64,000 bases of DNA from SZUA-36 sp963774415 (GCA_963774415.1 CAVZEU010000005.1:228210-292209); one strand, 5' to 3'; shown: positions 45,336-54,894, counted from the stretch's first letter. The notes: generated by a model from the letters alone, not told the origin. Made by a program: numbers and translations.

Positions 45336-45869
45336 CTACAACTGCAGCGAGACATTGACCAGGCCGGCGTCATCCCTGTCCGTCTCCAGGCTGAAACCCT
45401 GCGAGCGTACAAAATCAAGCATGCGTGCGTTGCTTTTCAACACGATGCCGTGCATGCGGACAAAATGGCGCTTGCGCGCGATCTCAATCAGCATCTTCAT
45501 CAATTGCCGCGCGAGCCCGAGGTTCTGCCATGCATCGGCGATCACGATGGCGAATTCACACTCACTGGGCTGCTCGAGGCTGGCGTAACGGGCGACACCG
45601 ATCTGGCGCTCCCCGGCGTCGGTCGGGATGGTCGCGATCAGGGCCATTTCGCGTTCGTAGTCGATCCGGGTGAACCGTGACAACAGTTCAGCTGAGATTT
45701 CCCGCATCGACCCCATGAAGCGGAAATAGCGGCTCTCTGCGGACAGGCTGTTGACGAATTCCCGCTCGATGTCGGCATCCTCCGGGCGGATCGGGCGCAC
45801 GGTGACCGTCGTCCCATCGGTCAATTTCACGGTCTGCAACAGGTTTCGCGGATAGTGGGGAGTGGTCAT
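45336..45869 (-). CDS. GNAT family N-acetyltransferase
   Basis: The 177-residue protein from ATG 45869 has the GNAT fold: LTDGTTVTVRPIRPEDADIE, EFAIVIADAWQNLGLARQLM (acetyl-CoA binding region) and ARMLDFVRSQGFSLE. It resembles the acetyltransferase part of Pat-like protein acetylases (SAESRYFRFMGSMREIS), which acetylate lysines of metabolic enzymes, although the CoA-ligase-like part is absent. A sirtuin deacetylase occurs at 55 kb. A longer frame to 46049 would run through a GGGGTCAGGGTAAA repeat and into cysK and is rejected. Confidence 0.8.
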   Translation of the reverse strand: MTTPHYPRNLLQTVKLTDGTTVTVRPIRPEDADIEREFVNSLSAESRYFRFMGSMREISAELLSRFTRIDYEREMALIATIPTDAGERQIGVARYASLEQPSECEFAIVIADAWQNLGLARQLMKMLIEIARKRHFVRMHGIVLKSNARMLDFVRSQGFSLETDRDDAGLVNVSLQL

Positions 45870-45930
45870 ATGAATCTGGGCCTGTGCGGCCGGTCGGTGC
45901 AACTCACTGCGTTGCAACTGATAATAGACT

Positions 45931-45944
45931 GGGGTCAGGGTAAA
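45931..45944. repeat. GGGGTCAGGGTAAA repeat copy
   Basis: Single copy of the dispersed element in the 85-base gap between cysK and the GNAT gene, ending 10 bases before the cysK stop codon. Confidence 0.7.
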
Positions 45945-45954
45945 GGGACACCGA

Positions 45955-46968
45955 TTAATTTCGGTCCGCCGCCAGCCACGCCGGCACCGGTAGACCCTTG
46001 CTCTCCAGGAACGGCACGTTGAACAGCTTCGATTCGTAGCGCGTGCCAAAATCGCACAGCATCGTGACGATGGTGTGCCCCGGCCCCAGCTGCCGCGCCA
46101 CCTGCACGGCGCCGGCCACGTTGATACCGGTGGAAAGGCCCAGGCACAGGCCTTCTTCCCGCAGCAGGTCGAACAGGACCGTCAGCGCCTCCTCGTCGGT
46201 GACGCGGAAAGCGTCATCCACCGGCGCCGCGGCGATATTGGCCGTGACGCGGCCCTGGCCGATGCCCTCGGTGATGGAACTGCCCTCCGAGGACAGTTCC
46301 CCGAACTTGTAGTGGTTGTACATGCACGAGCCCAGCGGGTCCGTCAGCGCGATGAACACGTCGGAGTTGCGCTCTTTCAGGTAGCGACCGACGCCGGAGA
46401 TCGTGCCGCCGGTGCCGATCGCGCAACAGAACGCGTCCACCGCGCCGTCCGTCTGCTGCCAGATTTCCGGGCCGGTGGAGCGGAAGTGCCCGTCACCGTT
46501 GGACAGGTTCTCCCACTGGTTCGCATAGAGCACCCCGTGCGGTTCGCTGCGGGCCAGTTCCTCGGCCAGGCGCGCAGCCTGGTGCACGTAGTTCTCCGGA
46601 TTCTTGAACGGCACCGCCGGGGCCTCGTGTAACTCGGCGCCGAACAGCCTGAGCGTGTCTTTTTTCTCGCGCGTCTGGCTTTCCGGGATCGTGATCACCG
46701 TGCGGTAGCCGCGGGCGTTGCCCAGCAGCGCCAGGCCGATGCCGGTGTTGCCTGCCGTGCCCTCGACGATCACGCCGCCGGGTTCGATCTCGCCGCGGGC
46801 CTCGGCATCGAGGATGATGTACTTGGCGGCGCGGTCCTTGACCGAGCCGCCCGGGTTCATGAATTCAGCCTTGCCGAGTATCGTGCAGCCGGTCGCCTCC
46901 GAAGCCTTGCGCAGGTGGATCAGCGGCGTATTGCCGACCGCGTCGAATACCGAGTTGCAGGTGTCCAT
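45955..46968 (-). CDS. cysK: Cysteine synthase (O-acetylserine sulfhydrylase)
   Basis: The 337-residue PLP enzyme joins O-acetylserine and sulfide to cysteine. The PLP lysine is K44 in NPGGSVKDRAAKY, the substrate loop is EGTAGNTGIGLAL, and the phosphate loop is GTGGTISGVGRYLKE. The order and length fit CysK or the closely related CBS-like group; the extra 20 or so residues around FKNPENYVHQAARLAEEL are typical of one proteobacterial subgroup sometimes named cysteine synthase A. It is transcribed alone on the minus strand. A dispersed repeat lies just after its stop. Confidence 0.88.
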   Translation of the reverse strand: MDTCNSVFDAVGNTPLIHLRKASEATGCTILGKAEFMNPGGSVKDRAAKYIILDAEARGEIEPGGVIVEGTAGNTGIGLALLGNARGYRTVITIPESQTREKKDTLRLFGAELHEAPAVPFKNPENYVHQAARLAEELARSEPHGVLYANQWENLSNGDGHFRSTGPEIWQQTDGAVDAFCCAIGTGGTISGVGRYLKERNSDVFIALTDPLGSCMYNHYKFGELSSEGSSITEGIGQGRVTANIAAAPVDDAFRVTDEEALTVLFDLLREEGLCLGLSTGINVAGAVQVARQLGPGHTIVTMLCDFGTRYESKLFNVPFLESKGLPVPAWLAADRN

Positions 46969-47198
46969 AGAATAATACCCGATCAGGTCTGCGGTGATCT
47001 CAATTTACCAAAGAGTGCAGTATAACGGCTGAATCAGTCTCTGCCTTATGAAGGCCTCGCGGCGACTCGTTGCAGCGACAACCGTAACGCAACCTAAACA
47101 TTTGGCGTCTTGTAAAGTAGCATAGTCCGCGAACCACCTGACTGCTGCAGCAAGGGAGTGGAGGTATCAAAGCGACAAAACCAATCACATGGCGCGTA

Positions 47199-49058
47199 TT
47201 GATAATAATTATGGTGATATTGAACGCCCCGGGAACAACGCGCGCTGCCGGCGCGGCATTTGCCGCCATTCCGGCAGAAACGAAGGCGCTCTACACGATA
47301 GATTTAGCGCGTTATTACTTTTCCGGCCCGGAAGCCGAACGGGCCGACCGCGTCAAACTGAACGGGCTTTACGATGCTCTCGAGCGATTCAAAGGAAAAC
47401 TCTTGCAATCGCCAGAGATCCTGGAAGAGGCGCTCGGTCTTTACGAACGGGCGACGATCGCCTATACGCGCCATGAGAATTACTTGTTCCTGCGCGCCGC
47501 TCTCAACACAGGAGACCAAGCGAGCAGAAACGCCAACAAGTCGCTGGGCGCCGCTTACGAGTCCCGCACCGCTTTCGTACGCCAGGATCTCGGCCAAATT
47601 GACAGCGTTGCGTGGAATAGATTTGTCAAACGGCGTCCGCAACTCAACCGCTACGCATTTGCAGTCAAATCCGCCCGCCGCGCTCTCGATCACCAACGTC
47701 CACTGGCACAAGAAGCGTTGCTGCTAAAGCAATTGCCGGCAACAACCGGCTGGCAGTACGATCTCTACGAAACGCTGATCGGGCGCACCGACTTCGGTAC
47801 AGTCGAAACGGCAGGCGGTCCGCTGGATGTACTGCGCGGACGACGGGTGATCGCAAACGACCCTGATGCGGCTGTACGCAGGACCGGCTTCGAAAAACTT
47901 TACGGCGGCTTTGCCGCGAACCGCGATCTTTATGCCTTCATCCTGCGCAACCTGGTTCGGGCACGCAATCAACTGGCACGCCTTCACGGATTTGAAGATG
48001 ACGCTGAATCTTCCTATTTTAATAGCTATTGGAACAAGACAGAAGTTACAGGCGTGCTGGCGGCGCTCGCCGGAAATGCCGGCATTTACAAGGCCTATCA
48101 GCGCGAACGCGCCCGGCGGGCGGGAAAGCTGTATCAAATCGAGAACGTCAACGTATGGGACGTCAGCGGGGGGCTGGTCAAGGCACAGGCTCCGAAATTT
48201 ACGATAACCAAGGCGTCTAAGGCCATTGTGGACGCAACGGCTCCACTCGGCCAGTCGTTCAGTCACGAAATGTCGGCTTTGCTCGACCCCCATAACGGCC
48301 GCCTGGACATCGTGCCGGGCGCGTATCGCAAATCCGGCGGGTTTTCGCTTGGGTTTATTGGTGTCCAGAGTGTCTTTTTCACCGACGGCTATCGGGGTGA
48401 ATACGACGATATGCGCGTACTTGCGCACGAAGCGACACACGCAGTGCATCGCCAGTTAATGACGGATAACGGCGTTTCGTCGCTATACGCTTCTGGACCG
48501 AGCTATCTTTTTGAATCGTTCGCAGCGTTCAGCGAGTTGCTGCTTGCCGATCACCTCTATGAAACAGCGACCGATCCGGTTGATAAGCAATATTTTCTGG
48601 GGCAGTTTCTGCAGGGCAAAGCAACGGTGATGTTCATCGCAGGACCCGAGGCCATGCTCGAGCAGGCGGTCTATGAAGCCGAAGCCGCTGGAAAGCCCAT
48701 CGATGCGGACACCCTCGATGCCATGACCATCGAAATTTATTCACGCTACTCGATCTGGCCGGAGAAAAACAAAGAATTGCAAGGCCGCTGGATGATGATC
48801 CCGCTCATGTACGAGGACCCATTCTACGACCTGAATTATGTCTATGCGGGGCTGCTCGCGCTCGTCTATTACGATTCATACCGGCGGGACCCGAAAAGTT
48901 TTGCAAAAAAATACCAGGCGCTCATGGAAAACGGGTTTGATGCGGAACCCGACAAACTACTCCACCGCACGCTCGGCCTCGATATCCGAAATACCAAGGC
49001 GCTTGTGGCGCATGCAATGGAAGTACTGCAGGAGAAGGTCGAGCAATACGGCGGCTGA
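47199..49058 (+). CDS. Exported M3 family (oligoendopeptidase F-like) metallopeptidase
   Basis: The protein of about 619 residues has the M3 zinc motif HEATH (H410 in VLAHEATHAVHRQ) and FESFAAFSELLLADHLYE, which holds the third ligand Glu. The N-terminus is hydrophobic and looks like a signal peptide that ends near TTRAAG, unusual for this mostly cytosolic family. The start is uncertain: TTG 47199 or ATG 47211 give almost no basic leader, while the same frame stays open upstream with KATKPITWRV behind a strong GGAGG, where only ATC 47166 is in start position. Oligopeptide degradation in the periplasm is the likely role. Confidence 0.75.
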   Translation: MIIIMVILNAPGTTRAAGAAFAAIPAETKALYTIDLARYYFSGPEAERADRVKLNGLYDALERFKGKLLQSPEILEEALGLYERATIAYTRHENYLFLRAALNTGDQASRNANKSLGAAYESRTAFVRQDLGQIDSVAWNRFVKRRPQLNRYAFAVKSARRALDHQRPLAQEALLLKQLPATTGWQYDLYETLIGRTDFGTVETAGGPLDVLRGRRVIANDPDAAVRRTGFEKLYGGFAANRDLYAFILRNLVRARNQLARLHGFEDDAESSYFNSYWNKTEVTGVLAALAGNAGIYKAYQRERARRAGKLYQIENVNVWDVSGGLVKAQAPKFTITKASKAIVDATAPLGQSFSHEMSALLDPHNGRLDIVPGAYRKSGGFSLGFIGVQSVFFTDGYRGEYDDMRVLAHEATHAVHRQLMTDNGVSSLYASGPSYLFESFAAFSELLLADHLYETATDPVDKQYFLGQFLQGKATVMFIAGPEAMLEQAVYEAEAAGKPIDADTLDAMTIEIYSRYSIWPEKNKELQGRWMMIPLMYEDPFYDLNYVYAGLLALVYYDSYRRDPKSFAKKYQALMENGFDAEPDKLLHRTLGLDIRNTKALVAHAMEVLQEKVEQYGG

Positions 49059-49162
49059 GAGGTCTGACCCTGTATTCCTGGGCCGTTGCCAGTGTCACAA
49101 TTCGCGCCGTTGCATCCCTTCCGCGATATACCCTACCTGCCGCAAGGCCAGGGCGACGATCG

Positions 49163-49570
49163 TCAGTGTCGGGTTGGCGGCGGTATTTTCGACGCGACCG
49201 TAACAGGCGCGGCACGCGCCTTACGCGGGCTCCAGATCCTGTTTCCCGTCATCGCGCGCGCCAGTGAATATATACCGAAAATCACCAGCGACGTGTGCAC
49301 AATGAGCAAGTACAGCAACAGCGAGGTCCAGCCTCCGGCGCTGCTTGGGCCGTACTGCAGGAAGATCAATACCGGGATGCCGAGCAACAACAGGGCGATA
49401 CAACCGGCCAACAGCGCCAGCCTGAAATGGTAGCGGCTGAAATCGTCGAGGCGCGCACGCAAGATCAGTCGCAACAGGCCCAGCAGCAGCAGGGCGACGA
49501 CCGGAATCGCGAGCAGGTTGGCCAGGTAAAGCGATTGCGCGAGCGTGGCGAGTTTCTGGCTTCTAACCAT
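49163..49570 (-). CDS. Small membrane protein at the end of the nor operon
   Basis: The 135-residue protein has three clear membrane helices (about residues 14-36, 46-70, 79-104) and a basic, Pro-rich tail. ATG 49570 overlaps the norQ stop by 8 bases, so it is probably made with norQ. I do not recognise the family; it does not look like NorE (a COX3-like protein) or NorF from the visible pattern. Its position suggests a role in assembly or activation of the NO reductase. Confidence 0.6.
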   Translation of the reverse strand: MVRSQKLATLAQSLYLANLLAIPVVALLLLGLLRLILRARLDDFSRYHFRLALLAGCIALLLLGIPVLIFLQYGPSSAGGWTSLLLYLLIVHTSLVIFGIYSLARAMTGNRIWSPRKARAAPVTVASKIPPPTRH

Positions 49571-50366
49571 AAAAACTCAGGATCACTTCACGTAGTGCTT
49601 CAATCGCCAGTAAGTCGTCGGTCAGCGGTTCCGCCAAGGCCGCCATGCAGGCCTCCACCGGATCGAGGCCGCTGCCGATCAGGCTCGCGGCGTAGACGAT
49701 CAACCGGGTCGAGGCGGATTCTTCCAGGTCGTGGTCCTTCAGGCGCCGCAGGGCGGCCGCGATCCTGACCAGTTTTTCCGCGTTAGCCGCGTCAATGCCC
49801 GTTTCCGCGCGGACGATGGCGATTTCGTCTTCAGCCTTTGGATAATCGAAACGGATGGCGACGAAGCGCTGGCGGGTGCTGGGCTTCATGCCTTTTAACA
49901 GGTTCTGATAACCCGGGTTGTAGGACACGACCAGCATGAAACTGTCGGGCGCTTCCAGGTATTCTCCGGTGCGTTCCAGCGGCAGCACGCGGCGGTCATC
50001 CGACAGGGGATGCAGCACCACTGTCGTGTCCTTGCGGGCTTCGACCACTTCGTCCAGGTAACAGATGGCGCCCTCGCGCACGGCCCGCGTCAGCGGACCA
50101 TCGGACCAGTAGGTGCCGTCGGGGCCGATCAGGTGCCTTCCGACCAGGTCCGGCGCAGTCAGGTCGTCGTGGCAGGCAACCGTGTACAAAGGCCGCCCCA
50201 GGCGCTCGGCCATGTAACGGATAAAACGTGTTTTGCCGCAACCGGTCGGGCCCTTGATCAGCACCGGCAGGCGGTTGCGCGCGGCGTGCTCGAACAGCTC
50301 GATCTCGTTGTTCTGCTCGCGGTAGAAAAGCTCGCCGATCGTCTCGGCCTTCGTTTGTGCATGCAT
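49563..50366 (-). CDS. norQ: NorQ/CbbQ-family AAA+ ATPase
   Basis: The protein of about 267 residues is a MoxR-type AAA+ ATPase with Walker A GPTGCGKT (about residues 39-46), Walker B in GAICYLDEVVEARKD and the arginine-rich STRQRFVAIRFDYP. With NorD it forms a chaperone that inserts the non-haem iron into the NO reductase NorB. ATG 50366 has AGGA nine bases upstream; GTG 50387, which overlaps the norD stop as GTGA, is an equal alternative. It follows norD directly. Confidence 0.9.
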   Translation of the reverse strand: MHAQTKAETIGELFYREQNNEIELFEHAARNRLPVLIKGPTGCGKTRFIRYMAERLGRPLYTVACHDDLTAPDLVGRHLIGPDGTYWSDGPLTRAVREGAICYLDEVVEARKDTTVVLHPLSDDRRVLPLERTGEYLEAPDSFMLVVSYNPGYQNLLKGMKPSTRQRFVAIRFDYPKAEDEIAIVRAETGIDAANAEKLVRIAAALRRLKDHDLEESASTRLIVYAASLIGSGLDPVEACMAALAEPLTDDLLAIEALREVILSFYG

Positions 50367-50383
50367 CTTCTGAATCCTGGGAC

Positions 50384-52240
50384 TCACTGGTTGTGTGTCA
50401 ATTGCAGGTACAGTCGCGCCAGTTGCCTGGGTAACTGTAACGGGTTGTGGATAAGAACGTAACCGCCGCTGCCGAAAATGTACGGCAGGTAGTCACTGGC
50501 TTCCTCGTCGATCGTTATGCAGAACGGGTGCAGTCCGGCCCGGCGCGCTTCGAGTATGGCCTCGCGGGTATCCTCGATGCCGTAGCGGCCTTCGTAGCGG
50601 TCGAGGTCGTTGGGCTTGCCGTCGGTGAGGATCAACAGCAGGCGCTGCGCTGCATCCTCGCCGGAAAGTATTTTGGTCGCCTGCCGGATCGGAGCGCCCA
50701 TGCGCGTGTAATACCCGGGACGGATGGCGTCTATGCGCCCGCGCACCTGGTCTCCGTACGCCTCGTTGAAGTTCTTCAGGATATTGAAGCGCACGTGGCT
50801 GCGCCGGCGCGAAGAAAAACCGTACAGCCCAAAGCGGTCGCGGACCGAAGCCAATGCCTCGGAAAACAGGAACAGGCTGTCACGGATGATGTCGATCACG
50901 CGGCAATGGTTGTTGACCCAGGCATCGGTGGAAAAAGACAGGTCCGCCAGCAGCAGCGAGGCCATGTCGCGGTGGCTGGCGTTGAAGCTTTTGTACAGGC
51001 GCTGTTCCGCCGGCTTGTGCATGGACTCGTCTGCGCGGTGCAGCAACCAGGCATCGAGGTCGATCTCCTCGCCGTCCGGTTGCCGCCTGTTCCAGCTCCT
51101 CACCGGCGCCAGCATTTCGAACTGGCTGCGCAGTTGGCGGGCCGTCCTGTGCAGGTGCACGGGTAGCTGGCAGGGTGCGGCCCGGTGGTCCAGCAAGGGC
51201 TGCAGGCGGCAGTAGTCAGGTTGCAGCCGCCCCTGCTTGTAATCCCATTCGGGCAGCGGAATGCCGTCACCCAGGTGCAGGTCGTCGTTATCGGGCGCCG
51301 GCAGGTCCAGGTCGAATTTCAACGCGGACGAAGCGGTCAGTGAACGGTCCCTGGCCAGGCTCAGCACGTCCAGGTCGTCGGCGATGCTTTCCGCGTCCTC
51401 GTCTTCCTCGTCGTCGTGCGTGCGATTGACGTTGACGAACTCCGACCAGGTGAACAGGTTTTCCAGGCGAAACGCGATCAGGCCATCATTACCCTTGCCG
51501 TGATCGACGTATTCGGCCTTACGTGTGCGCTTCTTCCGCGGCGCGCTGCTTTTCGACGTGAATGTCTCCTGCTGCCCGTCATCGGGCTGCTCCCGCCTGT
51601 CCTGCGCAGCGGGCGGCGGGTACAGCCATAGCGGGACTGGCGCCAGGTGCTGCCATTGCGGAATCACGCCGGTGGCCGCGCCCTCACCGTCCGCCACGGG
51701 TTGTATAACCTCCCGCATGCTTTGCAACAGTCGGTGCTCCTGCTGCCGTTCGGCCGCACCGGATTTCTCGGCCACCTCGCGGGTGGCCGGCAGGGCCGCG
51801 AGCAGTTGCCGGTATTTGCCGCGCAGACCGGGATACCGGTGCAGGGCGCGGCGGCTGCATTGCAGGTTGTCGCGATACCAGTTTTCGATCGGTCGCTCGC
51901 ATTGCGCACTAAGCGCGATTAGCCACAGGTAGCAATCGCGGTTCAGCGCCGTTTCGGGAAAGAACGCAATGCGCTCGGGCAAATACAGGTTGTCGCCGTC
52001 GATCCAGGCGACCGGGTGCTTTTTGTGGGTGCCGGCGATTTTTTGCAGCAAGTTGCGGCGTACCCCGAGCGGCCGGCCGTAACCGGCTTTCAGCCCCGCG
52101 GCCCGGTCACCGCCCAGGGCGCGAAAAACGATGCCGAGGCTCGCCGCTATGTCCTCGAAGCATACGGCGGCCTCGGGAAAGCCGGTGCGGGCGGCCCGCG
52201 TAATCAGCCGGTGGTAGATACTGCCGACCTGCTCTTCCAT
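50384..52240 (-). CDS. norD: NorD, von Willebrand A-domain activation protein
   Basis: The 618-residue cytosolic protein has a C-terminal VWA domain with the metal site motif DLSFSTD (ADLSFSTDAWVNNH), then YGFSSRRRSHVRF and LILTDGKPNDLDRYEGRYGI, typical of NorD. NorD partners NorQ in activating cNOR. The N-terminal 300 residues are helical with Arg- and Gln-rich stretches. The start ATG 52240 follows GGTGAGG. The gene lies 148 bases after norB on the same strand, and its stop overlaps the GTG option of norQ. Confidence 0.9.
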   Translation of the reverse strand: MEEQVGSIYHRLITRAARTGFPEAAVCFEDIAASLGIVFRALGGDRAAGLKAGYGRPLGVRRNLLQKIAGTHKKHPVAWIDGDNLYLPERIAFFPETALNRDCYLWLIALSAQCERPIENWYRDNLQCSRRALHRYPGLRGKYRQLLAALPATREVAEKSGAAERQQEHRLLQSMREVIQPVADGEGAATGVIPQWQHLAPVPLWLYPPPAAQDRREQPDDGQQETFTSKSSAPRKKRTRKAEYVDHGKGNDGLIAFRLENLFTWSEFVNVNRTHDDEEDEDAESIADDLDVLSLARDRSLTASSALKFDLDLPAPDNDDLHLGDGIPLPEWDYKQGRLQPDYCRLQPLLDHRAAPCQLPVHLHRTARQLRSQFEMLAPVRSWNRRQPDGEEIDLDAWLLHRADESMHKPAEQRLYKSFNASHRDMASLLLADLSFSTDAWVNNHCRVIDIIRDSLFLFSEALASVRDRFGLYGFSSRRRSHVRFNILKNFNEAYGDQVRGRIDAIRPGYYTRMGAPIRQATKILSGEDAAQRLLLILTDGKPNDLDRYEGRYGIEDTREAILEARRAGLHPFCITIDEEASDYLPYIFGSGGYVLIHNPLQLPRQLARLYLQLTHNQ

Positions 52241-52388
52241 ATCGCCTCACCTTTGGCTGACGTCCGGACCCGGAGCCGGCCGGCCCTGAACAATGGACAG
52301 CCGGCAATTTACCGGAGCCGGTAACATCCGGGGGATGCAACGGCTTTAGCGGGCGAAAAGTTCTGCCCCCGCGTGCCGGGCTCGTTTT

Positions 52389-53777
52389 TCATGCCTCTGC
52401 CGGTGCCGCTGCAATGCGGTCCTTCTTGACGAAAAAGCTGGCGAAGTAAGCCACCATGCCGATCAGGAAGACCATCCCTGCCGCCTCGCGCAGCCAGTAG
52501 AAGAATTTCAGCTTTTCCTGCACCAGCATGAACGGCTGCGGATTTTCACTATAGCGTTGCAGCCACACCTGCAGAATGCCGGCGCCGGTCAAGAACAGGG
52601 TGATAAAGACCATGGCGACGGTCATCAGCCAGAAGCCCCACATCTCGACCACCTGGGCGCGGTTGCTGGCGGCTTCCCGGCCGCGCAGGATAGGCATGGC
52701 ATAGGAAATGATCGACAACACGATCATGGCGTAGGCACCGTAAAAGGCCATGTGCGCATGCGCGGCCGTTATCTGCGTGCCGTGGGTGTAGAAATTGACC
52801 GGCGACAGGGTATGCAGAAAGCCCCAGACGCCGGCGCCGAGAAAAGACATGACCGCCGTTCCCATGGCCCAGAGCGTGGCGGCCTTGTTCGGGTGCTGGC
52901 GCCGGCGCCGGTTGATCATGTTGAAGGCGAAGATGGTCATGAAGAAAAACGGCAGCGGTTCCAGCGCCGAGAAGATCGAGCCCCAACCCCGCCAGTAGTC
53001 CGGCGTGCCGATCCAGAAATAATGATGGCCCGTGCCGATAATCCCGGTGACCAGGGCCATGGCGATGATCACGTACAGCCATTTATCGACCACTTCGCGA
53101 TCGACGCCGGTGACCTTGATCAGGATAAAGGCCAGGATCGCGCCGAGGATCAGTTCCCACACGCCTTCCACCCACAGGTGAACCACCCACCACCAGTAGA
53201 ACTTGTCCAGCACCAGGTTGTCGGGGTTGTAAAAGGAGAACAGGAACATGACGGCCAGGCCCACCAGGCCTGTTATCAACACCACGTTGATGACCGTTTT
53301 GCGCCCTTTCAGTATCGTCATGCCGATGTTGTAAATAAAGCCGAGCGCCACGATCACGATACCCATCTTGGTCAGTGTCGGCTGCTCCAGGAATTCACGG
53401 CCCATGGTCGGAAACCAATTGTTACCGGTGATTTCGGCCAGTCTCGCGTAAGGAACCAGCAAATAACCCAGAATCGTCAGTGTGCCGGCGACGGCGAACA
53501 ACCAGAACAGGATGCGTGCCAGTTTCGGGCTGTGAAGTTCGGTCTGACACTCTTCCGGAACCATGAAATAGGAAGCGCCCATGAATCCGAACAGCAACCA
53601 GACAATCAGCAGGTTGGTATGCACCATGCGGGCCGTGTTGAAAGGGATGGCGGGAAACAGGAAATCTCCCACCACGTACTGGATGCCCATGATCAGCCCG
53701 AACAGGATCTGACCGGCGAACAGTATCAGTGCAAAAACAAAGTAGGGCTTTGCAACCGCTTGTGATTGGTATTGCAT
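52389..53777 (-). CDS. norB: Nitric oxide reductase large subunit
   Basis: The 462-residue protein has 12 membrane helices and the haem-copper-oxidase-like ligands: MVHTNLLIVW (low-spin haem), HLWVEGVWE (His and Glu of the FeB site), GHHYFWIG and AHAHMAFYGAYAM. The length and lack of an N-terminal extension mark it as the cytochrome c-dependent type rather than the quinol type. It reduces two NO to N2O in the inner membrane. AGGAGAG precedes ATG 53777, 15 bases after norC. Transcription is probably from the operator region upstream of norC. Confidence 0.95.
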   Translation of the reverse strand: MQYQSQAVAKPYFVFALILFAGQILFGLIMGIQYVVGDFLFPAIPFNTARMVHTNLLIVWLLFGFMGASYFMVPEECQTELHSPKLARILFWLFAVAGTLTILGYLLVPYARLAEITGNNWFPTMGREFLEQPTLTKMGIVIVALGFIYNIGMTILKGRKTVINVVLITGLVGLAVMFLFSFYNPDNLVLDKFYWWWVVHLWVEGVWELILGAILAFILIKVTGVDREVVDKWLYVIIAMALVTGIIGTGHHYFWIGTPDYWRGWGSIFSALEPLPFFFMTIFAFNMINRRRRQHPNKAATLWAMGTAVMSFLGAGVWGFLHTLSPVNFYTHGTQITAAHAHMAFYGAYAMIVLSIISYAMPILRGREAASNRAQVVEMWGFWLMTVAMVFITLFLTGAGILQVWLQRYSENPQPFMLVQEKLKFFYWLREAAGMVFLIGMVAYFASFFVKKDRIAAAPAEA

Positions 53778-53792
53778 GTCGATGCTCTCCTC

Positions 53793-54230
53793 TTAACCCT
53801 GGATGTTGGGCGGCCAGTCTCTGGCCGTTTTGACTTCAGAAGTCCATTTCAGAAACTCCGCCAGATCATCCAGTTCCTTGTCGGTCATGTTGAACTGCGG
53901 CATGCTGCGGCGCCCCGGTATGCCGTTGGCCGGACGGCTCTTGATAAAGGCCTTGATGGCCTCCTTGCTGTTGCCGAACCGTTTGTAAACGTTGCCGAGT
54001 TCCGGTGCGAAGTAGGCCCCTTCCCCGAGCAGGGTGTGGCAGCCAATACAATCGTGTTTTTCCCATAATCGCTTGCCCTCGGCGACTTGCGGCGTAATAT
54101 TTTCCCGATGGTCCCGCTGTGGCAGGCGCATCGAGGTATTGAAGGTCAGGCCCAGGAACAGCAGGATAAAAAAGAGGCTGCCGCCGTAATAAATATTACG
54201 CGCCATGCCCTTGGTGAATTTCTCACTCAT
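53793..54230 (-). CDS. norC: Nitric oxide reductase cytochrome c subunit
   Basis: The 145-residue protein has one N-terminal membrane helix (about residues 13-33) and a periplasmic c-type haem domain: C61-I-G-C64-H65 with the distal M110 in RRSMPQF. It passes electrons to NorB. ATG 54230 is chosen because GGGAG sits about six bases upstream; the longer frame to 54251 would add seven residues. An NsrR-type palindrome lies about 130 bases upstream. Confidence 0.93.
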   Translation of the reverse strand: MSEKFTKGMARNIYYGGSLFFILLFLGLTFNTSMRLPQRDHRENITPQVAEGKRLWEKHDCIGCHTLLGEGAYFAPELGNVYKRFGNSKEAIKAFIKSRPANGIPGRRSMPQFNMTDKELDDLAEFLKWTSEVKTARDWPPNIQG

Positions 54231-54361
54231 AGCGACTCCCATTGGTTGCAAACGTTATTGGTTATCAAACCGATTTCCGCTATCTGCCCGAAATTCAACT
54301 TGCCCGCCTGCGAATCCGCACAATGCCAAGCCCAGTTAAATCAATCAGCAGTTGATTTTTA

Positions 54362-54384
54362 AATAAGTATATTATATTCGTATT
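54362..54384. promoter_or_regulatory. NsrR-type operator in front of norC
   Basis: Half-site AATAAGTATAT (54362-54372), one spacer base, then the near-complement to 54384 (9 of 11 paired). It shares its core with the perfect site before nsrR and has the 11-1-11 form of known NsrR operators. It lies 132 bases before the norC start. Confidence 0.6.
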
Positions 54385-54445
54385 TAAAGTCAACCGGTTT
54401 GCCAACGAATTTGGCCAGGGTCAGAGAACCCCCTACCTGGCGGTT

Positions 54446-54877
54446 TCACTCCATCGTCAGCATTTTTTTCATTTTCGGTTTCCGCTCGACGAGATCCGCG
54501 AGCGTGTAACGTTCCAGCACCTGGAGAAAGGCTTCCTTGGCTTCGCCAATAACCCCCGCCAGCCTGCAATCCTGCTGGATCTTGCACATGGACTCGTCGC
54601 CGAAGCACTCCACGAGATTGAACGTTTCAATGGTGCGCACGACTTCGCCGATGTTGATCTCAGCCGGTTCGAGCGCCAGCGACAAACCGCCGCCGCGCCC
54701 GCGCTGGCTGTTGATATAGCCGTGCTGCACGAGATTCTGTGCCACCTTCGCCAAGTGGCTGGTGGAAATGCCGTAACGGCGGGAAGCGTCGTGAACCGTG
54801 AGCGGCGAATCAGATTTGAACACCGCCAGGTAGATCAGCAGCCGAAAGGCGTAATCGGTATGGGTCGTCAGTTGCAT
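54446..54877 (-). CDS. nsrR: NsrR-like Rrf2-family NO-sensing repressor
   Basis: The 143-residue protein has a winged helix-turn-helix (QLTTHTDYAFRLLIYLAVFK, then YGISTSHLAKVAQNLVQHGY) and three cysteines, C91, C98 and C104, in ECFGDESMCKIQQDCRLAG, in the spacing of NsrR iron-sulfur ligands. NsrR binds an Fe-S cluster; NO destroys the cluster and frees the target genes. It sits directly upstream of norCBDQ on the same strand, with a perfect 23-bp palindrome in its own promoter, so it probably represses both itself and the reductase. It could in principle be another Rrf2 member, but the context favours NsrR. Confidence 0.88.
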   Translation of the reverse strand: MQLTTHTDYAFRLLIYLAVFKSDSPLTVHDASRRYGISTSHLAKVAQNLVQHGYINSQRGRGGGLSLALEPAEINIGEVVRTIETFNLVECFGDESMCKIQQDCRLAGVIGEAKEAFLQVLERYTLADLVERKPKMKKMLTME

Positions 54878-54894
54878 AGGAATTCCAGCGCTTT

